Source: a virus
Strand: one strand, 5' to 3'
Length of the DNA stretch: 29,875 nt
Virus record (IMG/VR): IMGVR_UViG_3300042924_003902
Location: 1 to 29,875 of that record
The position numbers and the translations under genes were made by a program. Of the stretch, positions 6,561-13,426 are shown piece by piece (positions within the stretch are counted from its first letter, which is position 1; each line of letters begins with the position of its first letter). The notes under the pieces are model-generated. The model ran no database searches and was not told the DNA's origin. It was given only the letters and a program-made list of their open reading frames with translations.

Positions 6561-7895
6561 TTATTGATTGACGTTTAGAACGCGGAACTTACGATAGTAG
6601 TAGTTTGTTCCGTCTGCTAGAGCGCCTGTGCCTGCGCCAGTTGCGAATGGATTTGCAACGAGACCGTAACGAGTCTTGAAGCCAACCTTTGGTTGGTAAG
6701 TCGTTGGGTCGATAGCACGTACCATCTGTAGTGGGACGTATGGGCAGTAGAACAAGCCAGCGTCATAGGCATTTGATCCCTTGTAACCGACAACGACATA
6801 GTCGCTACCAGCAACAGAATATGGATCAACATAGACCTTCAAGCGACCGAATAGCGTACCAGCGAAGGTATTGCCTGTATCGTCAACTGTTAGGTTTGTG
6901 TTGTTGCTTAGAGCTGAGTTGTAATCGAGAAGACCTGTCATTGCAAGAGCTGATGCCACATCGGTTGAAACGATGAGGAGGTTGCCCTTTCCACGACGGG
7001 TGTCTTTTGCGATCTTGTTAGCAGCTTGTTCGATGCGGAATAGAAGTGACTTGTACTTCTCAACCTGCCAGCGACCAGATGTACCACCTGCAGCATCCGT
7101 TAGGGTGCTTGATGATAGGTTCACAACGTTTTGTGACACTGATGTGATACCAACGTTAGCTGTTGCATAGATCGTACGAACAACTTCGCGGTTGATTTCT
7201 GCAAGAATTTCAGTTGACAAAATATTTGTCAATTCTGTTTCTGCATCTAGACCGTGAATTGCCTTGAGATCTTGTGCAAGTTCTAGCGTGTAGGCTGCTT
7301 GCAAGCCACGTGACTTGGCTGTTACAGAAACGCGATCGATCTGGAAGCCCATGTACTTCATGGTTAGATCTTCTGCGTCTGTTGTTGCCAAACCAGTACC
7401 AGTATTTGCTAGACCGAAGATTGCGCTGTTTGCTTCGCCGAAATTGACTGAGCTGTTTAGCGTATGGTCGCCTGTACCAGCGTGTGCTGTATTGGCTTCT
7501 TGATAAAGAGCCTCACCACCACGTGCTGATGAAGAAGCATAGACTGAACGCATTGCGAAAATCAAACCTGTTGGACCAGTCATTGGCTGAACGCCGCAGA
7601 TGTCATAAGCCATTAGGTTTGGTAGCGCACGACGTACGAGACCGATTAGGATTGGGTCGAAACCCTTGATTCCGCCTTCGCTGCCAACTACTGGTGACAT
7701 ACCGCCGCCAACTGCGTTGGCTGGTGATGTTTCCCATAGGTTTTGCATCGTGCGTGATTCTTCCATAAGGGCACGTTCTTGGTTCTCTAGAACAAGTGCA
7801 GTAACTGCACGCTTGTAAGGATCTGAGATCTTTGGGAGTTCTGAGTGATCAAGAACTGGAGCCCACTTCTTTGCATATGTTTCGTTTAGATACAT
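6561..7895 (-). CDS. 23: Major capsid protein gp23 precursor
   Basis: Main hexamer-forming head protein with the HK97-type fold. It is 444 aa, shorter than T4 gp23 (521) but usual for aquatic T4-like phages. The N-terminal region is a prohead-cleavable segment: YKRAVTALVLENQE then NLWE at 52-55, an (L/I)-x-E site for gp21, followed by SPANAVGGGMSPVVGS. The core has FDPILIGLVRRALPNLMAYDICGVQPMTGPTGLIFAMRS, the family signature. Late sections such as TRRGKGNLLIVSTDVASAL and KVYVDPYS also match gp23. AGGAGAG lies upstream of the ATG. It follows gp22 by 29 bases with no clear promoter between, so it may share the gp22 late promoter, and it is followed by a strong terminator. Confidence 0.97.
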   Translation of the reverse strand: MYLNETYAKKWAPVLDHSELPKISDPYKRAVTALVLENQERALMEESRTMQNLWETSPANAVGGGMSPVVGSEGGIKGFDPILIGLVRRALPNLMAYDICGVQPMTGPTGLIFAMRSVYASSSARGGEALYQEANTAHAGTGDHTLNSSVNFGEANSAIFGLANTGTGLATTDAEDLTMKYMGFQIDRVSVTAKSRGLQAAYTLELAQDLKAIHGLDAETELTNILSTEILAEINREVVRTIYATANVGITSVSQNVVNLSSSTLTDAAGGTSGRWQVEKYKSLLFRIEQAANKIAKDTRRGKGNLLIVSTDVASALAMTGLLDYNSALSNNTNLTVDDTGNTFAGTLFGRLKVYVDPYSVAGSDYVVVGYKGSNAYDAGLFYCPYVPLQMVRAIDPTTYQPKVGFKTRYGLVANPFATGAGTGALADGTNYYYRKFRVLNVNQ

Positions 7896-7924
7896 TTTAT
7901 AACTCTCCTGAGTTCTTAGTTAGA

Positions 7925-9118
7925 TTAGGCTTTTGGAGCCGTCTTTGTGATTGCATTTACATAATGTTTCATCAGACCGTGTACGTCTGCTACTTCTGGT
8001 TCTTCAACAGCTGTTTCTTGAAGAGCCTTAACCTCACTTGTCATTTTCTTGGCTGGGAAGTAGTTCTCGCGGATTACTGCGAGCTTGCTATTAAACTCAC
8101 CCTCTGTGGTGAACTCCACGCCCTCTGCGAGCGAAATCATCTTAGCAATTTGTGTTTCAGTTAGACCTTCGCAAATCTTGCGAACTGCTTCATGCTTCTT
8201 AGCAACATTGAGTTGTTCAACCAATGCAGCCTTCTCTGAAACAGCAACTGCAGCGGCTTCTTCAAGAGAAGCAACACGTGCAGCTAGTTCTTCTGCTACA
8301 TCGACTTTCTCTTCAGGAATTTCGATGTAGTGTTCGTTGAATAGATTCTTGAGACCGTTGATGAAGTCTTCGCTCAATTCAGCGCGTAGACCTGTCTCAA
8401 TGGCAACCTGATTGTCTTCAATCCACTGCTCAACGACGTAGTTTAGATACTCGTCAACTTGCTCAGCCATTTGTGCTTGAAGTGATTCAACTGCTTCAGA
8501 AAGAATTGCTTCGTTATCAGCAATTACATCTTCAACAATCTTCTCAACACGTGACTGAACAGCAGCTTCGAAAATCGTGGTTGCTTTCGTACGGAATTCT
8601 TCGGATAGTGATTCGCCGTTGAATAGAGCATCAACGTCTTCAGACATTGAACCCTTATGCTTCTTCACCATGTCCTTCTTCCAGGCTTCCTTCATTTCCT
8701 TCTCGTCTTTCTCTTCTTCTTCCTCGTCCTTCTCTTCTTCATCTTCTTTTTCGGACTTGGCTTCAGCGACGACTTCCTCTTCTTCCTTCATAGCCTTCAT
8801 TGGCGTTGGAAGTTTTGTCTTGCCTTCTTCTAGGGAATTTTCTTCTTCAGTTACTTCAGCAACTACTTCTGCTGTTTCATCTGTTTCTGTTTCTTCCATA
8901 GCCTGGACTTTGACACCCTTTGCATCACCCTTGGTGGCTGGCTTTGGTGCTTCCGAAGCGGCAGCAGCAGCCTTCTTACCAATGTCTGATGGTGCAGTTG
9001 TTGGTGTTTGACCACCGAGATCATCCATCTCGCCTGGTAGTTTTTGTGCTGGTTCCTTTGCGGCTGACATTGATGCCTTTAGGATTTCTGCAGCGGATTC
9101 TGATAATGTCTTACTCAT
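7925..9118 (-). CDS. 22: Prohead scaffold core protein gp22
   Basis: Internal scaffold on which the gp23 shell assembles and which gp21 then degrades. It is 397 aa against 269 in T4. It lies between gp21 and gp23 as in T4. The composition is highly acidic, with a nearly uninterrupted Glu/Asp/Lys tract at about residues 95-145 (EKEDEEEKDEEEEEKDEK), then predicted helical and coiled-coil segments (VESLQAQMAEQVDEYLNYVVEQWIEDN; LAARVASLEEAAAVAVSEKAALVEQL). Several L-S-E and similar tripeptides could be gp21 cleavage sites. A perfect TATAAATA late box (9144-9151) and AGGAGT Shine-Dalgarno precede the ATG. Assignment rests on synteny, composition and the C-terminal helical domain. Confidence 0.9.
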   Translation of the reverse strand: MSKTLSESAAEILKASMSAAKEPAQKLPGEMDDLGGQTPTTAPSDIGKKAAAAASEAPKPATKGDAKGVKVQAMEETETDETAEVVAEVTEEENSLEEGKTKLPTPMKAMKEEEEVVAEAKSEKEDEEEKDEEEEEKDEKEMKEAWKKDMVKKHKGSMSEDVDALFNGESLSEEFRTKATTIFEAAVQSRVEKIVEDVIADNEAILSEAVESLQAQMAEQVDEYLNYVVEQWIEDNQVAIETGLRAELSEDFINGLKNLFNEHYIEIPEEKVDVAEELAARVASLEEAAAVAVSEKAALVEQLNVAKKHEAVRKICEGLTETQIAKMISLAEGVEFTTEGEFNSKLAVIRENYFPAKKMTSEVKALQETAVEEPEVADVHGLMKHYVNAITKTAPKA

Positions 9119-9143
9119 TGTTTGACTCCTGAAGAAGTAATAT

Positions 9144-9151
9144 TATTTATA
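9144..9151 (-). promoter_or_regulatory. T4-type late promoter (TATAAATA) for gp22-gp23
   Basis: Exact match to the T4 gp55-dependent late promoter -10 element, in the short gap between the gp21 stop and the gp22 start, 25 bases before the ATG. The TATAAATA is followed by an AT-rich stretch and an AGGAGT ribosome site. It is the best late promoter in the window, placed where the most abundant structural transcript should begin. Confidence 0.8.
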
Positions 9152-9155
9152 AATT

Positions 9156-9800
9156 TTACAGTTTTGACAAGAAGTTCTCGAAGATTTTCAAGGAGATCTC
9201 GTCGATTTGCTTTCGTTTTGCGGTTTTGATTTGAGTATAGTATTCGTTGACGTCAATTTCCTTGACCTTACCGTTATCCCATACCCATTCTTTACCTTCC
9301 ATAATACCTTGGACAAAAGCACCTGGTGCGGAGGGATCCGCTACAATATCAGCCGCTGTGGCTAGATAATAGTCGTCTTGCACCACATTGACACCGTTTA
9401 CTTCTTTGAGTGAACCCATGCCACGTGATGACACACCGAGAGTAGCACCGCCTTCCATAAGAGATTTGGCGATCTTACCCATTGGTGTTTCAAGAATTTT
9501 TGCCTTACCAATCCATTGATTGCCTTCTTGTTTCAATGAAGTGATTAGATGTGATACGCGATCTAGATTGATCGATGGTGAATCAGGATGACCCAACTCG
9601 CCAAATGCGCGATTCTTAGAAACGTATTCTTCGCTGTAACGATTGACTTCTTTTGCAAGAGTGTCAGTTTTATACATACGACCGTTACGATTCTTCATTT
9701 CTGCTACGAGAAATGGACCTGTGATGTACAAAGATCTTATACCGTCTTTTTCTTCGGTGAGAACCTTGACTTCTTCGATTGATTCTGTGATTAGTTTCAT
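9156..9800 (-). CDS. 21: Prohead core protease gp21
   Basis: Maturation protease that cleaves scaffold, core proteins and gp23 after (L/I)-x-E sequences. It is 214 aa (T4 212). ITGPFLVAEMKNRNGRMY at residues 26-43 is a strongly conserved prohead-protease opening. The catalytic-site candidates are H71 in GELGHP and the serine in LGVSSRGMGS at 121-130. DYYLATAADIVADPSAPGAFVQGI follows as in the family. Its start directly abuts the stop of the upstream basic protein (TAAATG), so the two are co-translated. It is followed by the late promoter for gp22. Confidence 0.95.
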   Translation of the reverse strand: MKLITESIEEVKVLTEEKDGIRSLYITGPFLVAEMKNRNGRMYKTDTLAKEVNRYSEEYVSKNRAFGELGHPDSPSINLDRVSHLITSLKQEGNQWIGKAKILETPMGKIAKSLMEGGATLGVSSRGMGSLKEVNGVNVVQDDYYLATAADIVADPSAPGAFVQGIMEGKEWVWDNGKVKEIDVNEYYTQIKTAKRKQIDEISLKIFENFLSKL

Positions 9801-10100
9801 TTACAACCCCAGTGATGCGCGCTTTCTTAGAGAACGCTTTCTTTTGATAAGTGCTCGAGCCATTTTTGCTTTTCTTTTGATCTTAGCACGACGAGCAGCG
9901 AGCTTTCTCTTCATGCGTTCGCGTGGTGGGATGCGAACCAATTTACCACCACGAATGGTATAGCCTGGAACTGCTGAAAGGACTTTGCGGCGCTGAACCT
10001 TACCGCCACGCACTCTTGCGCGCACAAGTTTTTTACGACCCATGCGCTGAACGTTTGCTTCAGCAATAATCTCTCTTACAATTTCAGAAACTAAACTCAT
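9801..10100 (-). CDS. Extremely basic small protein, gp68-position prohead core candidate
   Basis: The 99 aa protein has 21 Arg and 14 Lys against only four Glu and no Asp. The N-terminal 16 residues (MSLVSEIVREIIAEAN) look like a short amphipathic helix. The middle has RKKLVRARVRGGKVQRRK and GYTIRGGKLVRIPP, and the C-terminal third is an almost continuous basic helix (RRAKIKRKAKMARALIKRK). T4 has gp68, a prohead core component, between gp67 and gp21, and this gene sits in that place; direct homology to gp68 is not visible to me. It probably binds the acidic gp22 scaffold or DNA. It starts in an ATGA overlap with the upstream gene and abuts gp21. Confidence 0.82.
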   Translation of the reverse strand: MSLVSEIVREIIAEANVQRMGRKKLVRARVRGGKVQRRKVLSAVPGYTIRGGKLVRIPPRERMKRKLAARRAKIKRKAKMARALIKRKRSLRKRASLGL

Positions 10101-10918
10101 TCTTTGTCACCGATTGTGAATTTGACTTTACTCATTGCAAAGTGTGCTGCCTTTTCAAATCCTTTTGGATGTGTGAGCATATCAGCAAACTTTTTCTTAT
10201 TCTCATCGTTCAATGCACCATGGACCATATGAATGGCTTTTGCTGCACCATGACTAACTCTAAGTTTTGAACCATCAGCAAACTTCATATGTTTTGACGT
10301 TGCCTTTGGATTTTCCTCAGAAGCATATTTAGAAACTTGCTCTAAACTCTCAAGAATATCTTCGACTTCTGTCTCTTCCATCTGAACGTTTGTTCCAGGA
10401 ATAATCTCTCCTGGTGACGTTCCAGTACCAGCATATGGAATCGTGATCACTAGACCGAGTTGCTTGTTTTGATACATTGCAACCTTACGTCCGTCTGGGA
10501 AAATACGAATACCCTTACGCTGCATAACGATAACAACTGGAGGATTGTTTTCATCTTTGAATCCAGCAATTGCTTCATTGAGTTCTTCGCCAGTAATCTC
10601 AATCTCATTATGAGAAACGATGTTACGACGAACTGCTTGAAATGCTTGTTGAGATCCGACAGCAGCCTGTGACGTTGCGCCATAGTATCTGCTCAACACA
10701 TCGCGATGCTGCTTTGATAATTTTGCAATATCACCAGCCTGAGCCTGACGACGCAGCGCAATCTTCAAACGCGGAAGGTCGCTGGCTGGCATCATACCAG
10801 CACGAACTAGAGCGCTGATTCTTGTATTATCAAGCTGCGCTTGTTTCTGCTGTTGCTTCTGCTGATCCATCGCTGGATTCGCTTCCGACAACTTCGCCTT
10901 GATTTGCTTCAACTTCAT
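10097..10918 (-). CDS. Unassigned structural or core protein between gp67 and the basic protein
   Basis: I do not recognise a named T4 counterpart, although similar proteins occur near gp20/gp21 in aquatic T4-like phages. From the ATG at 10918 it is 273 aa. It has a helical, glutamine-rich N-terminus (MDQQKQQQKQAQLDNTRI), a segment LVRAGMMPASDLPRLKIALRR followed by LSRYYGATSQAAVGSQQAFQAVRR, then a beta-rich part (PVVIVMQRKGIRIFPDGRKVAMY). The C-terminus is histidine-containing (AAKAIHMVHGALNDENKKKFADML). Other possible starts are a TTG at 10960 and an ATG at 10870; the first looks too far inside gp67. The 10918 start gives an 89-base out-of-phase overlap with gp67. It ends in an ATGA overlap with the next gene. 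Expression is likely; function unknown. Confidence 0.78.
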   Translation of the reverse strand: MKLKQIKAKLSEANPAMDQQKQQQKQAQLDNTRISALVRAGMMPASDLPRLKIALRRQAQAGDIAKLSKQHRDVLSRYYGATSQAAVGSQQAFQAVRRNIVSHNEIEITGEELNEAIAGFKDENNPPVVIVMQRKGIRIFPDGRKVAMYQNKQLGLVITIPYAGTGTSPGEIIPGTNVQMEETEVEDILESLEQVSKYASEENPKATSKHMKFADGSKLRVSHGAAKAIHMVHGALNDENKKKFADMLTHPKGFEKAAHFAMSKVKFTIGDKE

Positions 10919-11084
10919 TTGATTGTACTTCTGGTGTGAGTAAAGACGATGCAACTTCAACCTTTTTTACTTCAAGAGCATCGGAGACTTTATCAGAGAT
11001 CGTAGCATTGAATGCTGCTTTGAATCCCTCTTTGTCTCCCATGATTGCCGCTTTTACCATATCAAGTGTCATTGGATTGTCCAT
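10830..11084 (-). CDS. 67: Prohead core protein gp67-like
   Basis: Small 84 aa acidic protein directly after the portal gene, the position and size of T4 gp67 (80 aa), a core component cleaved to small peptides during head maturation. The first half (MVKAAIMGDKEGFKAAFNATISDKVSDALEVKKVEVASSLL) is an amphipathic helical segment typical of gp67-like proteins in aquatic T4-like phages. The second half is Glu/Ser/Ala-rich and lacks clear structure. The last third of the gene is overlapped by the next gene in another frame, which may explain the low-complexity C-terminus. GGAG lies upstream of the ATG, 14 bases after the portal stop. Confidence 0.75.
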   Translation of the reverse strand: MDNPMTLDMVKAAIMGDKEGFKAAFNATISDKVSDALEVKKVEVASSLLTPEVQSNEVEANQGEVVGSESSDGSAEATAETSAA

Positions 11085-11098
11085 GATTTCTCCATTAT

Positions 11099-12751
11099 TT
11101 ATTTAATTTGTGAACTGAACGCTTGGTCTAGATTACTTGAATTTGCTACTTGCTGTTGTGGTGCTGCAGGTTGACCCTGCATTGCAGCCATGGCAGCATT
11201 TTGAGCAACAGCAGCATTTTGAGCAGAAACGGAAAGGTTGTTTAGACCCATTGCATCTGCTTGTGCTCTTTCTTGTTCAAGTTCCTCTTCCATTCTTTCA
11301 ATGCCTTCTTCATCAAAGTGAAGGACATGTTTCTTGACCCATGCTTTGGAGAAATATGTTCCAACGTATGGATCAATTTGATTCATGAGTTGAATTCTAG
11401 ATGTCATCAACTCTGATTCTTTCAACTCTGCAAAGTTATTGTCTTTGAGGAAGTCGTAGTGAATTTTTTCTTTCAACTTCTCCCACTCATCAACAGAGCA
11501 AATACCCTTGAGAGCAAGTTGACGCTTCATCAACTCATCAAACAATGTACTAAATTTAGCACGAACTCTATCAATGAACTTGGTGAACTTCAACTCATCA
11601 CGAGTAATTTCTGTTGTGCGACCAAGAGAGAATCCTTGGTTTTGTTCGAGGCGAGAAATTGGTACGTTCAATGACTTGTAGAGTTTTGATTCAAAATACT
11701 TTACGTCAGACAACTCACCAAGATTTTGACCTGCTGGAAGAGTTGTGATTTCAGTTGACTTACCTTCACCACGACGTGGGATCCAGAAGTCTTCCATCAT
11801 TGACATAAACTTACGATCGTCTTTGACTTCACCAGTTGAACTATCGTATACAACCTTGTTGCGGAACTTTGTCATGATATCACGAAGATATTGTTCTGCT
11901 TTGATCTTTGGCATATTACCAACATCAATATAGAACACACGACGTTCTGGAGCACGTGATAAACGATAGATTACAACAGCGTCCTCAACCATTCGGAGCT
12001 GGTTGAGTGGCTTGATTGCCTTGTGAAGGTAAGACAAAACCATTTGACGTCTTGCGTCAAGAATTCCTGAGTTGATATTGATGATTGCGTCTGGCGCAAT
12101 ACGAACAGAGTTTGGAGAACTGACTGATGTTACGATCTGTTGACCCTGTACTGATGCGCGTTCATTGAAGACGTAGAATTCTTCAATACCTGCGATCACA
12201 TCAACTTTAGTTCTTGGGTCTCTGTTCTTGATAATCGTACGAACCTTTTTGATCTTACGAGGATCAATGTAAACCAATTCTTGAATGCCAAGTTTTGGTT
12301 GTTTTTCGTCGATTAGAACCTGATAGAAAACGCGACCATCAATGTACCAGTTACGGAAAACATCAGCGCCGCGATTAGAAAAATCGAGCATGCGAAGAAC
12401 ATTATCGAATTCTTCGCGAATCATGTCTTTGATTTTATCTGGCTGCTCAAGGTCATCGAGCATAATTGAAACGCTTTTACCAGTTACATCGTGTACGATT
12501 GCTTCGTTGACAATTTCGTCAATAGCTGCTTCGAGTTCTGGCTGCATTGCCATTTCACGATAGCGAGTGACGAGATCATTTTCATTTTTGAAACTGGCTT
12601 CAAGATCTAGATACGTTCCAAAGTATCCACCAGCATTGATAGCAAGAGCACCGTCGTCTGAAACAGGTGCAGTGATTTGAGGCTGAAGTTGTTGCGGACC
12701 TTCTTCGCCTTTCTTTCGTGTTATTTCGAATCCGAATAGATTGATTGCCAT
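11099..12751 (-). CDS. 20: Portal protein gp20
   Basis: Dodecameric portal vertex protein through which DNA is packaged, and head assembly initiator. It is 550 aa (T4 524). Conserved blocks are visible: LVTRYREMAMQPELEAAIDEIVNEAI near residues 60-85, FRNWYIDGRVFYQVLID, IQELVYIDPRKIKKVR, YLHKAIKPLNQLRMVEDAVVIYRLSRAPERRVFYIDVGNMPK, FWIPRRGEGKSTEITTLP and LNVPISRLEQ, all gp20 hallmarks. The C-terminus is Gln/Ala-rich (about residues 505-550) and probably flexible. A hairpin lies between gp19 and this gene, and GAGG precedes the ATG. Confidence 0.97.
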   Translation of the reverse strand: MAINLFGFEITRKKGEEGPQQLQPQITAPVSDDGALAINAGGYFGTYLDLEASFKNENDLVTRYREMAMQPELEAAIDEIVNEAIVHDVTGKSVSIMLDDLEQPDKIKDMIREEFDNVLRMLDFSNRGADVFRNWYIDGRVFYQVLIDEKQPKLGIQELVYIDPRKIKKVRTIIKNRDPRTKVDVIAGIEEFYVFNERASVQGQQIVTSVSSPNSVRIAPDAIININSGILDARRQMVLSYLHKAIKPLNQLRMVEDAVVIYRLSRAPERRVFYIDVGNMPKIKAEQYLRDIMTKFRNKVVYDSSTGEVKDDRKFMSMMEDFWIPRRGEGKSTEITTLPAGQNLGELSDVKYFESKLYKSLNVPISRLEQNQGFSLGRTTEITRDELKFTKFIDRVRAKFSTLFDELMKRQLALKGICSVDEWEKLKEKIHYDFLKDNNFAELKESELMTSRIQLMNQIDPYVGTYFSKAWVKKHVLHFDEEGIERMEEELEQERAQADAMGLNNLSVSAQNAAVAQNAAMAAMQGQPAAPQQQVANSSNLDQAFSSQIK

Positions 12752-12771
12752 GCATTACCTCATAATAAATG

Positions 12772-12791
12772 GGGGGAGGATAACCTCCCCC
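12772..12791 (-). terminator. G/C-rich hairpin after gp19
   Basis: GGGGGAGG and CCTCCCCC pair perfectly around a TTAT loop, between the gp19 stop and the gp20 Shine-Dalgarno. The downstream minus-strand sequence is CATTTATTATG, so the U run is poor. It may be a partial terminator giving more gp19 than gp20, or a 3' end that stabilises the gp19 message. Confidence 0.6.
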
Positions 12792-12804
12792 ACTTCAATT
12801 AGCA

Positions 12805-13392
12805 TTAAGCGCCAAGAAGAGATTCAATTGGTGATCTCAAACTTGAAAGACCGCCACGATCAACTGATTCCCAATACTGATATGCGAAGTTTACTGTGTA
12901 CTCTTCGATCGTATCGTTTGAACCCCAGTCTAGATCAATCTGAGCGATGTCTGTTGGGAACATACCAACAAACTTATATCTCTTCAATTGTCTACCGTCT
13001 TTTGAATATTGAACAACTTCAGCATCAACGCCATATGATTGTGACGTTCTTGCTCTTGTTGAACGTAGGTTTGTCACGTTATCGTTGATTCCACGAACCC
13101 ATGATTCCATTGCGTTGCGAATCAAGAAGTCTTCATCATTGATAACTGTTACTGACCAATCAGCAAAAGTACGATTGCCAGCAACCTTCACTTCGCGACC
13201 GAAGTAAGGTACTGTGACCATACCAACTGTTGAACCAGGGAGAGCAGCAGTCTTTACCATGAAAGAAGATTTGACCGACGCAGCAGCACCAAGTGATGCA
13301 TAATTAGGGAACGTGAGTCGTACTTCAAACAGATTAGGACGTGCGCCATCACCAGTAAGTTGGGTACGGAATGAATTTACATTAAAAGCCAT
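12805..13392 (-). CDS. 19: Tail tube protein gp19
   Basis: Subunit of the inner tail tube that conducts DNA. It is 195 aa (T4 163). The start MAFNVNSFRTQL, then NLFEVRLTFPNY, AALPGSTVGMVTVPYFGREVKVAGNRTFADWSVTVINDEDF, MESWVRGIN, and the C-terminal GMFPTDIAQIDLDWGSNDTIEEYTVNFAYQYWE are standard for gp19. It follows the sheath gene, as in T4. It has AGGAGA before the ATG and a variant late box (AATAAATA) at 13419-13426, and is followed by a strong hairpin. A paralogue lies at 5888-6430. Confidence 0.96.
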   Translation of the reverse strand: MAFNVNSFRTQLTGDGARPNLFEVRLTFPNYASLGAAASVKSSFMVKTAALPGSTVGMVTVPYFGREVKVAGNRTFADWSVTVINDEDFLIRNAMESWVRGINDNVTNLRSTRARTSQSYGVDAEVVQYSKDGRQLKRYKFVGMFPTDIAQIDLDWGSNDTIEEYTVNFAYQYWESVDRGGLSSLRSPIESLLGA

Positions 13393-13418
13393 TGTTTTCT
13401 CCTGACTTTATCCTAGTC

Positions 13419-13426
13419 TATTTATT
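13419..13426 (-). promoter_or_regulatory. Late-promoter-like box upstream of gp19
   Basis: Reads TAATAAATAGA on the minus strand, one mismatch from TATAAATA, 26 bases before the gp19 ATG. It overlaps the gp18 stop codon. Confidence 0.5.

Noticed and set aside
8577-9011. Serine-rich plus-strand frame of 144 codons opposite gp22
   Set aside because: It is the complement of the Glu/Lys-rich scaffold codons (GAA/GAG becomes TTC/CTC and TCT); no independent signals.
11095-11102. AATAAATA before gp67 as a late promoter
   Set aside because: It overlaps the gp20 stop and lies only about 10 bases before the gp67 ATG, too near for a transcript including the GGAG ribosome site.
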